Shown here: in pieces, positions 1 to 10,871 of the stretch
How positions within the stretch are numbered: the stretch's first letter is position 1
Layout of the letters: every line of letters begins with the position of its first letter
Assembly: GCA_016648135.1 (NCBI GenBank)
Contig: JADDOH010002072.1
Span: 60,260 to 124,259, forward strand
DNA from: Agrypnia vestita
Taxonomy: Eukaryota; Arthropoda; Insecta; Trichoptera; Phryganeidae
Length of the DNA stretch: 64,000 nucleotides
Reading direction: 5' to 3'
The notes under the pieces: generated by a model
What the model was told of the DNA's origin: nothing
The model's input: only the letters and a program-made list of their open reading frames with translations
Database searches by the model: none
Made by a program: the position numbers and the translations under genes

Positions 1-399
1 ACATACGTACCTAAAAGACCGAATTTAGTTATTTTACTTTAGTTACTTCTGTTCTTTTTTTGCTAATTACAGGCTTTTGTGGACATCACATAGAGAAAAA
101 AAAATCAAATCATATTTAGAGAAGGTATTTGAGTTGTAATAGACACAAAAACGATTTACAATAGAATCTAAACTCTCACATTTGACACATTGCTTTCGTT
201 TTGAAGTCTACCTACATTTAGTAACCACTTTGTTAAGTTCTGTTTAAATAAATGTTTTAATTTTAACCCTTTAATGTCCGATGGCAATATATTGTACATT
301 CTTGGAGCACATTGCATCGACTCATTGTATTACCACAAAAAAAATAGTAAAGACTCAATCGCGACTTGTTTAAAAAATTCAGTGTAAACCGGAGGAAGC
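1..399. other. AT-rich non-coding DNA, nothing recognised
   Basis: AT-rich sequence with homopolymer runs. I see no coding frame with family resemblance, no terminal repeats and no match to the repeat families found elsewhere in the window. Confidence 0.4.
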
Positions 400-690
400 A
401 TTTCATTATCATCATCCCTGCTGCCTGCTTTTCCTCGCACAATACTCTATCACGACATACCCGAACATGAGGATATGGTTAAGATTGGGGTAGTCGTAAC
501 AGCCACCCAACATACGCGTCACCCTTACTCCACAAGCAATCCTCATTCTTCTTACTCCCTCCGGCGCTCATCATAATCTTAGTCTTGTGGTCTAACCAGG
601 GTTCCATCGATGACCTTCCAGAGCTTGAAGCCCTTGCTACTCACAATGTGTCCAGACCATCTCAGCATCGAATATGTAGCACATTAATAT
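400..690 (-). mobile_element. possible LINE C-terminal remnant
   Basis: On the minus strand a short frame reads LRWSGHIV, then KLWKVIDGTLVRP, which loosely resembles the C-terminal tail of insect non-LTR retrotransposons (the RWxGHV type motif). Stops interrupt it and no tail or target duplication is visible. Base composition is less AT-rich than the flanks. It could also be another repeat; the call is weak. Confidence 0.3.
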
Positions 691-699
691 TAATTTCCA

Positions 700-1985
700 A
701 CAAAAAAAAATTGTCGGGTTGCCTACGTAGATGCCAGTAATAAATTCGAGACACACAATATACCACGTGTACAATATAAGCCGTGCTTCAAAGTAAGTGA
801 CACATAAATGACCCATTTCAAAAATATTATTATTATTCACATGTTAAATTTTAGAGCGAAAAATAATAAATTATAATTTTATTTAAATTTTATACGTTTT
901 AAATATATAAATATGTACATCATCTTTTTTGAGGTGGGTTTAATCTACGTACCTAATGTGGGTACATTATTTAAACATTTAAAATTTGTAAGCTAGCAGA
1001 GAAAATTACAATGTTTTGATAAACATCTAATAAATCACATAAATGTTTATTTTTGTTTCGTTGAAAGTTTATTTTTATTGTCTCATTTACCAAAATGTCA
1101 TGGTTACCATAATTTTTTGTCTGTGAAAATCGGCTACAATAAAATAATTGACACTTGGGTCATCAGATAGCGAATTCGAAGTAAATATGCAGTCTTATAG
1201 AGAAAATCCTTTAGCAATATAACAGATATAAGCCCGTGAATTTTGTGTATAAAATATTTGCTTTTGTAATAAATATAGCAATGTTTTTTTTAAAATACAA
1301 ACGTCAGTTTTTGAAAACTACCTATCAGAACGCTACAAACTCCTAATATTTAAACGGCGGTCATACCGTATTTCATACTCGCGAGATACCACGTCAAAGA
1401 ATTTACATCAAAACCGACAAAATACAAATGTTATCGAAACAAAGCTAGCAGGGTTAAAATATGATAAATAAAAATTAAACTTCTCATAATTATTCATTAA
1501 TTTTTTTATGAAACTGAGTCATTTTTAATAAAATCAAAACTACCCAAAAAAAAATTAAGATCAAATGCTACTATCCAATTGATAAATATAGAGGGTGGTG
1601 TGTTTTTAAATTTTAATCTGGTAATAGTGGCATTTTTTAATATTTTAGAACCATTCTATTAAAAAGTTTATCAAATATTAAATCTCAGCTCTGGCTTTAA
1701 AATTAGTTACAAATACCTACGTTAATCTCATTTTAATCAATTAGATAATTTACTGGCGGCTATTTTTCTGAATCCTTCAATTTTATTATTTGTTAAATCT
1801 GACGGTCGTGAAATATTAAATTTCTACATTATTTTATAAATGTCATTACTATTTTCGGGGTTAATTCATAGAATACAAAATTCACATATTTTGGATATAA
1901 AACACTTATTTCTGATTCGTTTAAATTTACTTGGCACGCGATTGATAAAGCACTCATAAGTGCATTTTTAATCGCGTGTGTAGAT
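700..1985. other. AT-rich non-coding DNA, nothing recognised
   Basis: About 1.3 kb of AT-rich sequence with A and T runs. No long frame, terminal inverted repeat or tRNA-like box was found on either strand. Confidence 0.4.
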
Positions 1986-1989
1986 ACTA

Positions 1990-2314
1990 TACAGTGCATT
2001 CGACGAGTGTCCGATGACCGGTGTCGGAGCCTTTAATAGCATAAAATATGGTCAATTTCATCGACAAAAGAACCCCTATATGTCATTTTTGTCCAGTCAT
2101 AATGAAATGGAAATGGTTTGACAATTTACTAATATCTACCCATGTAGAGGTCTTATAAATGTCAAAGGGGTCTTATTTGTAAGATAAAATAATTATTAAA
2201 AAATTTACAAAAAAAAACATGTTTTTTTACATACATATAGGGTGTGTTTTGTCGATGAAATTGATCATATTTTACGCTATTATAGCTCCGACACCGGTCA
2301 CCGGACACACTGTA
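1990..2314. mobile_element. MITE with long inverted repeats and TA duplication
   Basis: A 325 bp non-autonomous DNA transposon. It starts TACAGTG and ends CACTGTA, with a TA on each side (1988-1989 and 2315-2316). Roughly 80-90 bp of inverted repeat follow, including the shared block GACCGGTGTCGGAGC and a block around CATCGACAAAA. The left arm has about 11 extra bases just inside the tip. TA duplications suggest mobilisation by a Tc1/mariner-type transposase. There is no coding capacity. Confidence 0.8.
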
Positions 2315-2359
2315 TAATAGGAAACCCAGCAACCAACAAGTTGTTCATACATGCAGTGT

Positions 2360-2505
2360 CTATATAGAGCAGCTTGTTGATCTAATGATTGAGATACTTG
2401 TCTAATGATCGGAGTTCGAGCCTCCTTCCACCGATTGTCTTATTTTCAAAAAACTTGAATGATTCATGTGACACGTATTACGTATGTATCTCGATTTTAT
2501 TTTAA
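2360..2505 (+). mobile_element. degenerate tRNA-derived SINE (family S1)
   Basis: Shares the S1 layout: an A-box region around CAGCTTGTTGATCT, a B-box-like GAGTTCGAGCC, and the S1 3' part ATGTGACACGTATTACGT followed by a TCTCGATTT end. It is much more diverged than the copies at 22.8 and 25.9 kb. Confidence 0.6.
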
Positions 2506-2728
2506 ATGGCATTAGAATATGCGAACATCGTACTTCAGAAAAAATGCTTTAGGGAAATTTCAATTTTTAAAGAATAATCTTAACTTTGGTATAAAAAATA
2601 CGTCTACGAAAAAAAATGTTGTTAATTAAGAGTATAAAAATGATTTTGATATTGAACATTTTAAATTCCCGCTAAAACACGTAATTTCACTAGAGTACGT
2701 GCGACACAATTGTATGGTACCCATCTGG

Positions 2729-2772
2729 GTAGTGCCGTAGTATTTGTTATCTAACAAATACTACGGCACTAC
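2729..2772. repeat. perfect 21-bp-arm palindrome
   Basis: Two 21 bp arms starting GTAGTGCCGTAGT are exact reverse complements separated only by TC. It could extrude as a cruciform or be the collapsed remnant of a fold-back element. No target duplication was identified. Confidence 0.85.
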
Positions 2773-3589
2773 ACCAAACGCGCGGTTTGATACGTCACGA
2801 CCAATCATGTGCGTTTTAATAAAGTTATATTTTTAAAGATTTTTATAATAAAAATTATGAATGAAAACATTACCTCACATAATCCATATTGATTCACAGT
2901 ATAAAATTAATATTTATGTATCTATTTAATATATTTTCATCGGTATTTGTAATATGTGAAATTTCCCAATTGCCATCGGAACTTGAACCAATCCATTTAG
3001 TAATATTTTCATTCGCAATCGTCTACCTTCAAATCAGCCGAAGCAATTTTAAAATATGTTTTTGGAAATATTCCGCTTTCCACATGCTCCTTTAATTGAT
3101 ATTATTTTAGATAACTTGTAATTCTGTAGCACAATAAATAATAAAGTGAATAAGTTACTTTGATAAAGTAAACATGCCTTATACGTACGTATATAATTTT
3201 GGTATTATTAGACTCTCAGTCTTATCACAGTATACTAAGAACAGTAATACGTCTTTCTACAAACTGGCCGCTACCCATTAGAATGTGTGCGTGCGTGCTC
3301 GGGGCGCCGTGTACGCATGCACTGTGACGCACACATTGACATAGAATATGGGGGCACAAGGCGGCGGCAGTAAGGGCCGTGCCTTCGGTGCCATTCGCGC
3401 TCGCAGCCACCGCTTTAGAAAAAAAATGCGCTTCCTGAAAAAAATGCCTTTTTTTTATGTTTGTGGTGCTTTACTTAAAAGGTTTGTTGTTTATCACAAA
3501 GACTGTGAGTTTTTAAAAGTCTACGTTGATGTTAATCAGCGTTTTTGCAATTTAAGTGCAGAAACTAGGTATACTAATTACAGAAATTT
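2773..3589. other. non-coding; short GC-richer patch at 3260-3420
   Basis: AT-rich DNA with one patch of balanced composition around 3260-3420. A chance frame runs from 3348 to 3665, but its end lies in a family A repeat, so I do not call it a gene. Confidence 0.35.
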
Positions 3590-3652
3590 TCAGGTTTCAT
3601 GCCTACCTTATGCGTCGGAATCTCAGACGCTACGAGTTAAAAGAAAGGGAGT
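3590..3652 (+). mobile_element. family A repeat, 3' end fragment
   Basis: A 63 bp fragment carrying TGCGTCGGAATCTC and the family A 3' terminus GAGTTAAAAGAAAGGGAGTA. Both blocks recur in the larger copies at 30.2, 37.2, 39.7 and 52.0 kb. Confidence 0.7.
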
Positions 3653-4023
3653 AGAAATAAAGTGACAACCCTAGCGTCAATGCAAGAGTAGAATAACTCG
3701 CCGACAGGCCGGAGATAAACTACTGTTCTGGGTATACTGTGGTCTTATTAAGCTCTTATTAATATAAAACCACCAAAAAAAATTAAACCAATGAAACCAC
3801 ATTAATGCAGTAAGTATGAGAATCAGTTTTCTCTGTTTCGTACTAACATTGCTTTACACGTATATAATAAAATACAATAAGTAGGTACTATTGTACGAAT
3901 TTCACACAATATTGTATATTCTTTTTCAATGATTAGGTAGTAGGCGTCCGATAGTTACCAATAAAGTAGCAATGTTATTAATTTTAATTAAACCGCTATG
4001 TATTAACCACTTAACTAGTAACT

Positions 4024-4066
4024 CTATGTCTACCGGTTTCGATACCACCGAATCTTCATCAGGACG
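4024..4066 (-). ncRNA. hammerhead-ribozyme-like motif
   Basis: On the minus strand CTGATGA (4062 to 4056) is followed by a short GAT/ATC stem II with loop, then CGAAAC, a two-base CG, and GTA. This is the order of the hammerhead core with a minimal stem III, the form known from Penelope-like elements. Stem I is weak (about 3 pairs). No PLE coding sequence is beside it. Surrounding DNA (3655-4900) is otherwise featureless. Confidence 0.4.
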
Positions 4067-4903
4067 GACGCAAACTAACTGTCCATTATCTATTCTAGTA
4101 AACAAATCAATTTTGAACGAGGGCGTGGCTACAGCTATGGTGGGGGTAACTGTGGACGCCGAAATGGGGAATATATCAAGTAACAGGCTATTCATAAAAT
4201 TTATCCGGTTATTAATAGATAGGTATTGTTTGCGTAGGGTAATATTATATATGGTTATTTAATATTTAAGTTATCTTCTTACAAAAGTTCAGTCCTCGTA
4301 TTATTTTAACATTATTAATTATTCGTTTTTAAAAACAACCCTACCCACAAAAATATTTGGCAATTTCCAACATGAACATTTGAAAAACATTAAAAAGTAA
4401 AAAAATATTTTGACATAATATTTTATCTTCTCGGCGATGCTCGTTTTTTTGGACCCGGTTGATGAAAATAAGTTTTCGGCGAAGAAATAGCACAGATGAC
4501 ATTTTTCACAGGGCGCGGTACTTAACAAAATAATTTCTTGCTAATGCTTAAACTTAAAGTTCTCTCGCGTAAGGGTAGTTCGGGTCAGGATATAAAATTA
4601 CCAAAAACCCTTAACATTACTTTGCCAAAAATCACCTTAAAAATAGAATGTATAAAAAATTTACCGAAAAGATAAGATGCTGTTTAAAGTTATATCATAA
4701 TCAAGTCAACTTAATATTATTATATATACATTTTTTGCTAATAAAGGGAAATGTTATAGAATACAAATATATACCAACACTATCTAACTTGTTTTTTTTT
4801 TAGTGTGACATAAGTGACCTATTATAATTAATTTAAATAGAGTATAGACTAAAGTATTTTCAATGAGATTTCTTATTGAATATTCTTATGAGTTTATATA
4901 GAA

Positions 4904-5140
4904 TATATCGTCGCTGTATATGTAATAAATCCTATGTGCCGTTTAGTACATTCAGAGATACACGAATCGATTTGTCAATTTCTCACATAAATAATGGACA
5001 TATACTAAAAAAACAGCACCGTTCATCTGGAAGGCCTGCCTAGTAATTATTTAAAATATTTTTTATAAATCTAGTCTGTGCAATTATTTTTTAAAACAGT
5101 AAACGTTACATAGAATTTATTATATATACAGCGACGATAT
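4904..5140. repeat. fold-back element with ~45-50 bp arms
   Basis: The left arm beginning ATATCGTCGCTGTATAT is answered at 5095-5140 by its near-perfect reverse complement, including the AATAAAT-CTATGT block. The loop is about 140 bp. No clear target duplication. It is likely a MITE of unknown superfamily. Confidence 0.65.
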
Positions 5141-5194
5141 GTTAAATTTCCAGATTCATTCGTTGACAATTGTATAATTATACAATTGGAAACC

Positions 5195-5620
5195 ATGTTG
5201 GCTGGGTGGTTAATGCGCTATACATTGGTCCTAAGTCCTGGATCGACATGGCTTTTCCCTACCATGATTTTCATACCTTCACGCGGTGATCATGCCGGAC
5301 TTGAGGGTGAAGTTAATGATAGCCAATCCGTCGGGAATCCCAAAAGTACGGAAAATGTGAAAAGCAGTGAGCCCCTGTCCCGCATGTTAGAGGCGATTCA
5401 CAAATGGTGGATGTGGCCACTCGACATATGCGGATACCAGTCGCGTATATCATATCTAATAGCCCATTAGTTTATTCTGATAACTGGCCATTAATGGACA
5501 ATGATAGCGGATGCAGCTCTTGCTAGTTGGGTCACTCTGGTTCCACTTCTGACGACCATCAGCCATCGGCTGACTAGTCTTACAGATCAAGGCCTGTAAG
5601 ACTACTCAGAAGAAAAACGG
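5195..5620. other. possible tRNA-Leu/Ser-headed repeat
   Basis: The start GGCTGGGTGGTTAATGCGC resembles the A-box region of tRNA-Leu or tRNA-Ser, but no convincing B box follows. The segment to about 5600 has balanced base composition, and near 5575-5605 carries a small inverted pair (AGTCTTACAG / CTGTAAGACT). This may be a SINE or unique DNA. Confidence 0.25.
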
Positions 5621-5639
5621 TGAACGAGGCATTTTTCTA

Positions 5640-6160
5640 CTACGGTTGTCTATGTAACTTTTAAAAAATATATACATTGTTGATAAAATATAAATTGAAA
5701 TAAAACTGCGAATATTTATTTATATCATAAAAAATATCGGTTTATACTCTACGCGATCGAGCTTTGTGGACATTCCTACGTGAATACTCATTAATTCATG
5801 ACCAATCATGGTATTTGTTTGCGTGGACGAATAGCTTTTATCTGTGTCAATTCTGCTTAAAATGCTTTGTGAGGGTTTGTATAATAATAACGTTCAAACT
5901 TTTTATTAATTTATTATTAGAATATAATACATTGTAGTGTTGTATTTATTATTTACAAACAGGCGATTACATTACGGACGGCGGCTTTATTGGCTGATAC
6001 TGGCCACGGTGCTTATACCAGTAAAAAAAAAATTTCTTGATCTAATTACGCATTCACATGATACTGATATATATAATGATTTTAAAAGTCAAAATAATCT
6101 TTTTTAATGCTGAAACAAATTACTTTTAATAATCCGAAGTAATATTCAAGTTATAAAAGA
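5640..6160. other. AT-rich non-coding DNA
   Basis: No coding frame, repeat terminus or tRNA-like box that I can support. Confidence 0.35.
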
Positions 6161-6166
6161 CTGATA

Positions 6167-6325
6167 AGATGGGGCAGAAAGAGATGGCGGTACTGGAGAC
6201 ACCACATGGATAGGATGGATAATACAAGAATGACCTATATGGTTGCTCACAATATCCCCATCCTAAGTCAGAAAGATCACCAAAAAATAGCTGGTGCTCC
6301 ACTTCAGTTCTGTAATACTATTTTC
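6167..6325 (+). mobile_element. LINE C-terminal fragment (family L-RMDN)
   Basis: The plus-strand frame from 6167 reads RWGRKRWRYWRHHMDRMDN and continues with TRMTYMVAHNIP, ending near IAGAPLQ. This is the C-terminal tail seen after reverse transcriptase in insect non-LTR retrotransposons. Related pieces lie at 35040-35365 and 48860-48950. No tail or target duplication was found. Confidence 0.6.
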
Positions 6326-6364
6326 ATATCAATATTACGATTACTTTTGTTCGCTTAACGCTAA

Positions 6365-6445
6365 AATACTACTAGCTTGGTGGTCTCCTGAAACGAAGCT
6401 TGAACCCCTGACTACTATACTAGATCACTAGACCAAAAAGCTACG
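6365..6445 (-). mobile_element. degenerate S1 SINE head
   Basis: The reverse complement reads GTAGCTTTTTGGTCTAGTG, then GGGTTCAAGC, matching the A-box and B-box spacing of S1 SINEs elsewhere in the window. The 3' part is absent. Confidence 0.5.
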
Positions 6446-7448
6446 AGATCAAATGTAGTAATGAGTAATGTATGTACGAGTACATAATTTTTTTACGCTT
6501 CAAGTGGCCTAATTATCGAAGTGAAACACAACACAAAAACAGTAAATAAACTGAACACTATTTACAATAATTAAGTAAATATAAGCATCAATCGACAGGC
6601 CGCGGCCAAAAAATCTTTTTAGTTTCCTAGGCGAGATTTTTAATGAATTATATGTACGCAGTATGTTTTTTTTATGCGTATAAAGTTTACTTCATTATCT
6701 TGGATCCGTACTAAGATAATTAAGAAATGTTAAATATTAATAAAGTTATAGGTTTTAAAGTTTGCAAGAAATTTTTCGTTTTTTGTTGATTTAATACGCT
6801 TTTTATTCATATAAAGAGATGATTTTAAAAAGTATATTTGATTTATTCCCGTATTCTGAGGCTTTACTCACTAATTAAAAGTTAGTTGTTTTATTAAAAA
6901 CACCTTAATCATTATTTAAAAATAAAAATTCCAAAGTATGAAATGGGCCAATAAATGGCGTTATAAAATAGTCAAGACACATTTACAGTTAGATCCCTGC
7001 CTAAATTTGAGTAATATTTCTGCAAGGTTTAATTTATTTATTTGGCTTGTATTGAAGCGAATGAATTTTTAATATTCGATACAAGTTATTTTAATGATAG
7101 TTCAAAATTTTACAGAAAAAAGTCAGAAAATTCATTTACTTGAGAAGCTTTAATAATCTATAAAAAATTCATCACAAGTTTATTAAAGCTTTCACTACAT
7201 TTCACATTGCATTGTAGTATTTCTTTAACAATTTTTCTTTATTTTTGTCCCGTTTCAGTGGGAAATTTGAAGTTAAGTGAAAAACAGTAAATCACCTAAA
7301 TTATTTGTGACCTTACCTTAAATCGACCACGCAACACTCGATATGACACGCCCGTATCATGCCTATTGGGCTACGAGAGCCGCTTTTTGTAGAATGATAT
7401 ACAAATAAACCATGAATTTCTTATCAATTAATGCGCAACAATTAAAGA
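6446..7448. other. AT-rich non-coding DNA
   Basis: About 1 kb with many A/T runs and no supportable gene or repeat boundary. Confidence 0.35.
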
Positions 7449-7671
7449 TTTTCTCGTCTATCATCATCATCATACTTGGCACTACAACCCTTGGTGGGTC
7501 TTGGCCTCCTCAATAATTTTCCTCCACTCATCTCGGTCTTGTGCCAGCTCGCTCCAATTTCGAAGGTCTAAGGCAGATATGTCTTTGAGGACGTTGTCAC
7601 TCCATCTTAGTTTTGGCCTTCCTAAGCTCCTTCGCCCCGTTGGCCTTGAGTTTAGCAGTTTTCTCGTCTAT
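7449..7671 (-). mobile_element. 5'-truncated LINE 3' end with 13 bp target duplication
   Basis: The insert is 7462-7658, flanked by the direct repeat TTTTCTCGTCTAT at 7449-7461 and 7659-7671. On the minus strand it encodes GRRSLGRPKLRWSDNVLKD and then LAQDRDEWRKIIEEA, the C-terminal tail of a non-LTR retrotransposon. It ends in a (GAT)n tail at the left edge. The short insert, 3' tail and target duplication are typical of target-primed reverse transcription. It sits at the 5' tip of a Helitron-type element, so it is younger than that element. Confidence 0.85.
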
Positions 7672-8093
7672 ACTAATATTATAAAGAGGAAAGATTTGAT
7701 AGTTTGTTTGCATTGAATAGGCTCCGAAACTACTGGACGGATTTGAAAAATTCCTTCACATTTAGAATTCTACATTATTCTTGATGAATATTTCCAAAAA
7801 TGTTAGGGATCCGTATGAAAACTTCGATAATTTAACCCAACGTGTAAAAAATTACCAAAAAATACCTTATATCGCGTACGCTGCGGTAATTATTGACAAT
7901 AGAGTAAGGTGATGTATCTACAAAAAAGTCTGCGATACCATTTATATAAGTATTACAGTTATGTTACAATAACTTATGTTAACATTAAATGGAAGCATTG
8001 TTTTTTAGAGAACAGGGGAACCTTTGTTTTCCCTCACAAACTAATTTTTTACTTAATCCTTAACCCGTGCAACGCCGGGTACGGCCAGCTAGT
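7667..8093 (+). mobile_element. non-autonomous Helitron-type element
   Basis: It begins TCTATACTAATATTATAAAG, continues with GGCTCCGAAACTACTGGACG, and ends CCCGTGCAACGCCGGGT, then CTAGT. This matches the common short insect Helitrons: a conserved 5' end, a 3' GC-rich hairpin and a CTRR terminus. It is 427 bp with no Rep/helicase coding. Its first five bases are part of the LINE target duplication, so the true 5' flank is now left of that LINE. Confidence 0.8.
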
Positions 8094-8145
8094 ACAAATA
8101 TAATTTTAATCTGCCTAAGAATGAAAACAAGAACATATCGAAGTA

Positions 8146-8378
8146 CCCTACGTAAAGTACTGTATCTGCAAATCTATTACTTAGCAGGAAATAACTGAGA
8201 TCGCATTTTTTTGTTTATGAAACTTTTAATCTGAAATTCTAAACAAGTATTGCATATTTTAATGCTTTATACAGCAATGTGTAGAATTTCAGATAAAAAC
8301 TCTATTAATAAAAAAAAATACGATCAAAGATCTCTCTTGCAACGTAACAGATTTGCAGATAGAGTACTTTACGTAGGG
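8146..8378. mobile_element. fold-back MITE
   Basis: Arms starting CCCTACGTAAAGTAC and ending GTACTTTACGTAGGG extend for about 35 bp, with a second nested inverted pair around TCTGAAATTCTA inside. The 233 bp unit can fold almost end to end. Superfamily and target duplication are not clear. Confidence 0.75.
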
Positions 8379-8752
8379 CACGTCGATGCAGACCTACAGG
8401 CGAATGTTTTTATATAGTAGTTTTTAAAATATCTGGTTCGTATACGATTAAGTTCGTCTGAGACTAATGGAACTTCGTTGTTGGCAGCGAGAAGCCAGAA
8501 GTAATAAGAGGATGAGGTAATTGAAATAACTCTTCAGTGGAGGTCCTTTGATTCCGGGATAGCTCCCGAGACAGACACGATCCTTTCTCCAGAGTTTAGA
8601 ATTAAGAGTGTCGAGTGTCGCCGGCATCTCGGCGGAGTCTGTCAGCAACGGAAGCCAGAGGAAAGCAAAAAACAAGCAAGGCAAAAAATAACACGTAACG
8701 AAGTAGATAAACACCCACAAGCTGATCGCAAATTGATCGTATTCTATAAGAG
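8379..8752. other. non-coding DNA, balanced composition at 8450-8700
   Basis: A frame on the minus strand from 8448 to 8720 has no family resemblance. The region is less AT-rich than average but nothing in it can be named. Confidence 0.3.
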
Positions 8753-8981
8753 AAAATTCTACTAACTAACTAACTAACCATCGTAGACAGAGAGGATTGA
8801 ACGCCACACTCTCCTATACTAGCACACCACTTTTGGTTCAGCCACATTCATACATCTTCTCATACAAGTTCTACGGTTGTTGCGGCTCTTAACAGGGCCA
8901 TCCCCAAATACTTCTAGTATCTGATCGTGCCAGGTCCTTCGCGGACGATTCTAATTCGATTTCTTCGGAAAATTCTACTAA
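8753..8981 (-). mobile_element. LINE family L1 3' end with 13 bp target duplication
   Basis: The insert (8766-8968) is flanked by AAAATTCTACTAA at 8753-8765 and 8969-8981. Its tail on the minus strand is (GTTA)n, seen here as CTAACTAACTAAC. The body matches the 3' part of the copies at 11705-12895 and 36013-36481, ending in the sequence coding for the protein C-terminus. Confidence 0.85.
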
Positions 8982-9499
8982 TGTGATTTAAGTAACTTTT
9001 GCCTAAGATGGCTACATTGCGTAAGAAAATGTATGGAGTTACTTGTAATATTAATAAGTAGTTTATGAAATCCTTCTTAGAATAGACGTGAAAGAACTAT
9101 ATAGGACATTATTTTTGTAATATTTAAAAATCAAATTTTCTTACGATATACATGGATAAATTTGCTTTAACCTATTACACATTGGACCCACCTCTTGCCT
9201 GATAGAAAATGCGTATTATATTGAATGCCATTCCTAGAAAATTTTACGCAGTTACTCTTTAGAATCCTGAGAAAAACATTGACACTCTTTCTCTCGGCTT
9301 CGAATCCCCGCCTCCCGATGTGTCTCGTCACACGTCCATACAGTTATATAAAGCACTTAACGTAGCTAAATATTCTATACGTCGTATTCTGATGAAGTGG
9401 TCATTGACGCCGGAACATATTATTCAATAAAAGTGGTTTTATTTTAGGAGGTGGTCTAAATATGGGCAGTGGTCCGAATATGGGCCAGTAGGACTTTTT
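8982..9499. other. AT-rich DNA; tRNA B-box-like site near 9290
   Basis: The reverse complement near 9285-9300 reads GGGATTCGAAGCC, a B-box-like motif, but no A box is positioned to support a SINE. Otherwise nothing recognised. Confidence 0.3.
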
Positions 9500-9539
9500 G
9501 TTAATAAAAGATCTGCCATCGAGTATAAAATACTTAAAA

Positions 9540-10104
9540 CTCGTTACCATGAAGGCATAGGTCAAGAATAGAATAGGATATTTGATACCCTTCTGGGGAA
9601 CCGGAAACAAAACTAACCTAAACAGACTCCAACGACAGCAAAACAAAATACTAAAAATGTTCTATGATCTAAAATACCAACTGAAACTGTATACCGTATA
9701 ACTCAACAATTAAACATCGAAAGCATTACAAAAATAGAAACATTTAAAATCATTCACACACTAGCAATTGGCGAAATACAAGACGAAGCATAAAATTACA
9801 CAAAATACATGAAAAACACCAACACAACACGAGAATGGCTCAAAACTATCACAAAACAGGACAATCCCGACTAATTTGCAACGGATTAAAACTATACAAC
9901 GACCTGCCACAACAGACCAAACAACTGACCACTGACAAATTCAAAGCAGATGTGAAAAAAATGCTAAAACTCGGCCAATTATAAAAAAATGACTTTGTAT
10001 CTAAATTATATTATTATTATATTCCTATATTGAATCGTGTAAAAATGTTATGCATAAACCTTTTAGGTTTCTATTATATTTTAAATAAAAAAAAAAAAAA
10101 AAAC
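9540..10104 (+). mobile_element. poly(A) LINE 3' end (jockey-like)
   Basis: Broken plus-strand frames include FWGTGNKTNLNRLQRQQNK, then MFYDLKY, and finally NDLPQQTKQLTTDKFK ending at LGQL. These match the thumb and C-terminal part of insect non-LTR reverse transcriptases. A 3' UTR and an A tract at about 10087-10104 follow, with AATAAA just before it. Stops and shifts show the copy is dead. The 5' limit is uncertain. Confidence 0.7.
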
Positions 10105-10543
10105 TAATAGCAAGACAGACTGATATTGTAAAATACTTTATATAGGGACAATCGAATTTCTTAAATTGTGAAAAGGTATGTAATTTATATTATTTATTCC
10201 AATTTAAAACATGTTTTTGAAACGCATTGAGGTTAATTTTATTTTGAAAACTTTTTTATCGTCATCTGAAGTTCTCGTAGCAGTTGGTCTAAATACGTGC
10301 TAGCACATATTTAGAACGCACATGGTAATACTTTCATATTCATCCACAGCATAGTAAAGGTTACAGCGTTTTCTTAATTATAGATTGGCTAGAACTACTC
10401 CATATAACCAAATAAGAACCAATTAGTGTTGACTTCTCTATGTTTGAATGAAAAAACTCAAAATTTTTAGTGGAGCCCATATTTAGACCACTTCATAAAA
10501 CAACTGATATATCAACGTGATAAAAGACGCCGTAAAACATTAA
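10105..10543. other. AT-rich non-coding DNA
   Basis: No supportable element between the LINE tail and the piggyBac-type MITE. Confidence 0.35.
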
Positions 10544-10871
10544 CCTTCATACTTTAAAACTACTAACGGTACCGTCCCTCGGGTCAGATTTGACCGAGAA
10601 GTATAATTATAGGGAAAAATGGATCAAATCTTTATTTTAATTATAAACTTGTTATTACCTGTGGGTCAAACTTGACCCGAAGGCCATTAGAGTAAAAAAG
10701 TTCATACGCACAATAACATAAGTTTTAAAAAATATATTAATTTGAAAACAAGCTTAAGACAGCGATTAAATAAAAGTCATAAAATATCAATATTTAAAAA
10801 CCGTTATTTTTCGATAAAATTGCTCACTCATCCCAAAATGGGTCAATATTGACCCGAAGACCTTACGAAGG
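10544..10871. mobile_element. piggyBac-type MITE with TTAA duplication
   Basis: A 328 bp element between TTAA sites (10540-10543 and 10872-10875). Its ends are CCTTCATA and TACGAAGG, a short inverted pair. Inside are three inverted GGTCA/TGACC motifs spaced by 4 bp (10581-10595, 10663-10678, 10840-10855). No coding capacity. The short terminal repeats make the superfamily call less secure than the TTAA flanks suggest. Confidence 0.65.

Noticed and set aside
3348..3665. 105-codon frame starting MGAQGGGSKGRAFG
   Set aside because: Its last part is family A repeat sequence and no family resemblance was seen; it is probably a chance frame in a GC-richer patch.
3926..4262. Overlapping frames on both strands
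   Set aside because: Both strands are open over the same interval and one contains the hammerhead-like motif; no protein family recognised.
5186..5470. 94-codon plus-strand frame
   Set aside because: It begins in a tRNA-like word and shows no domain; more likely repeat sequence.
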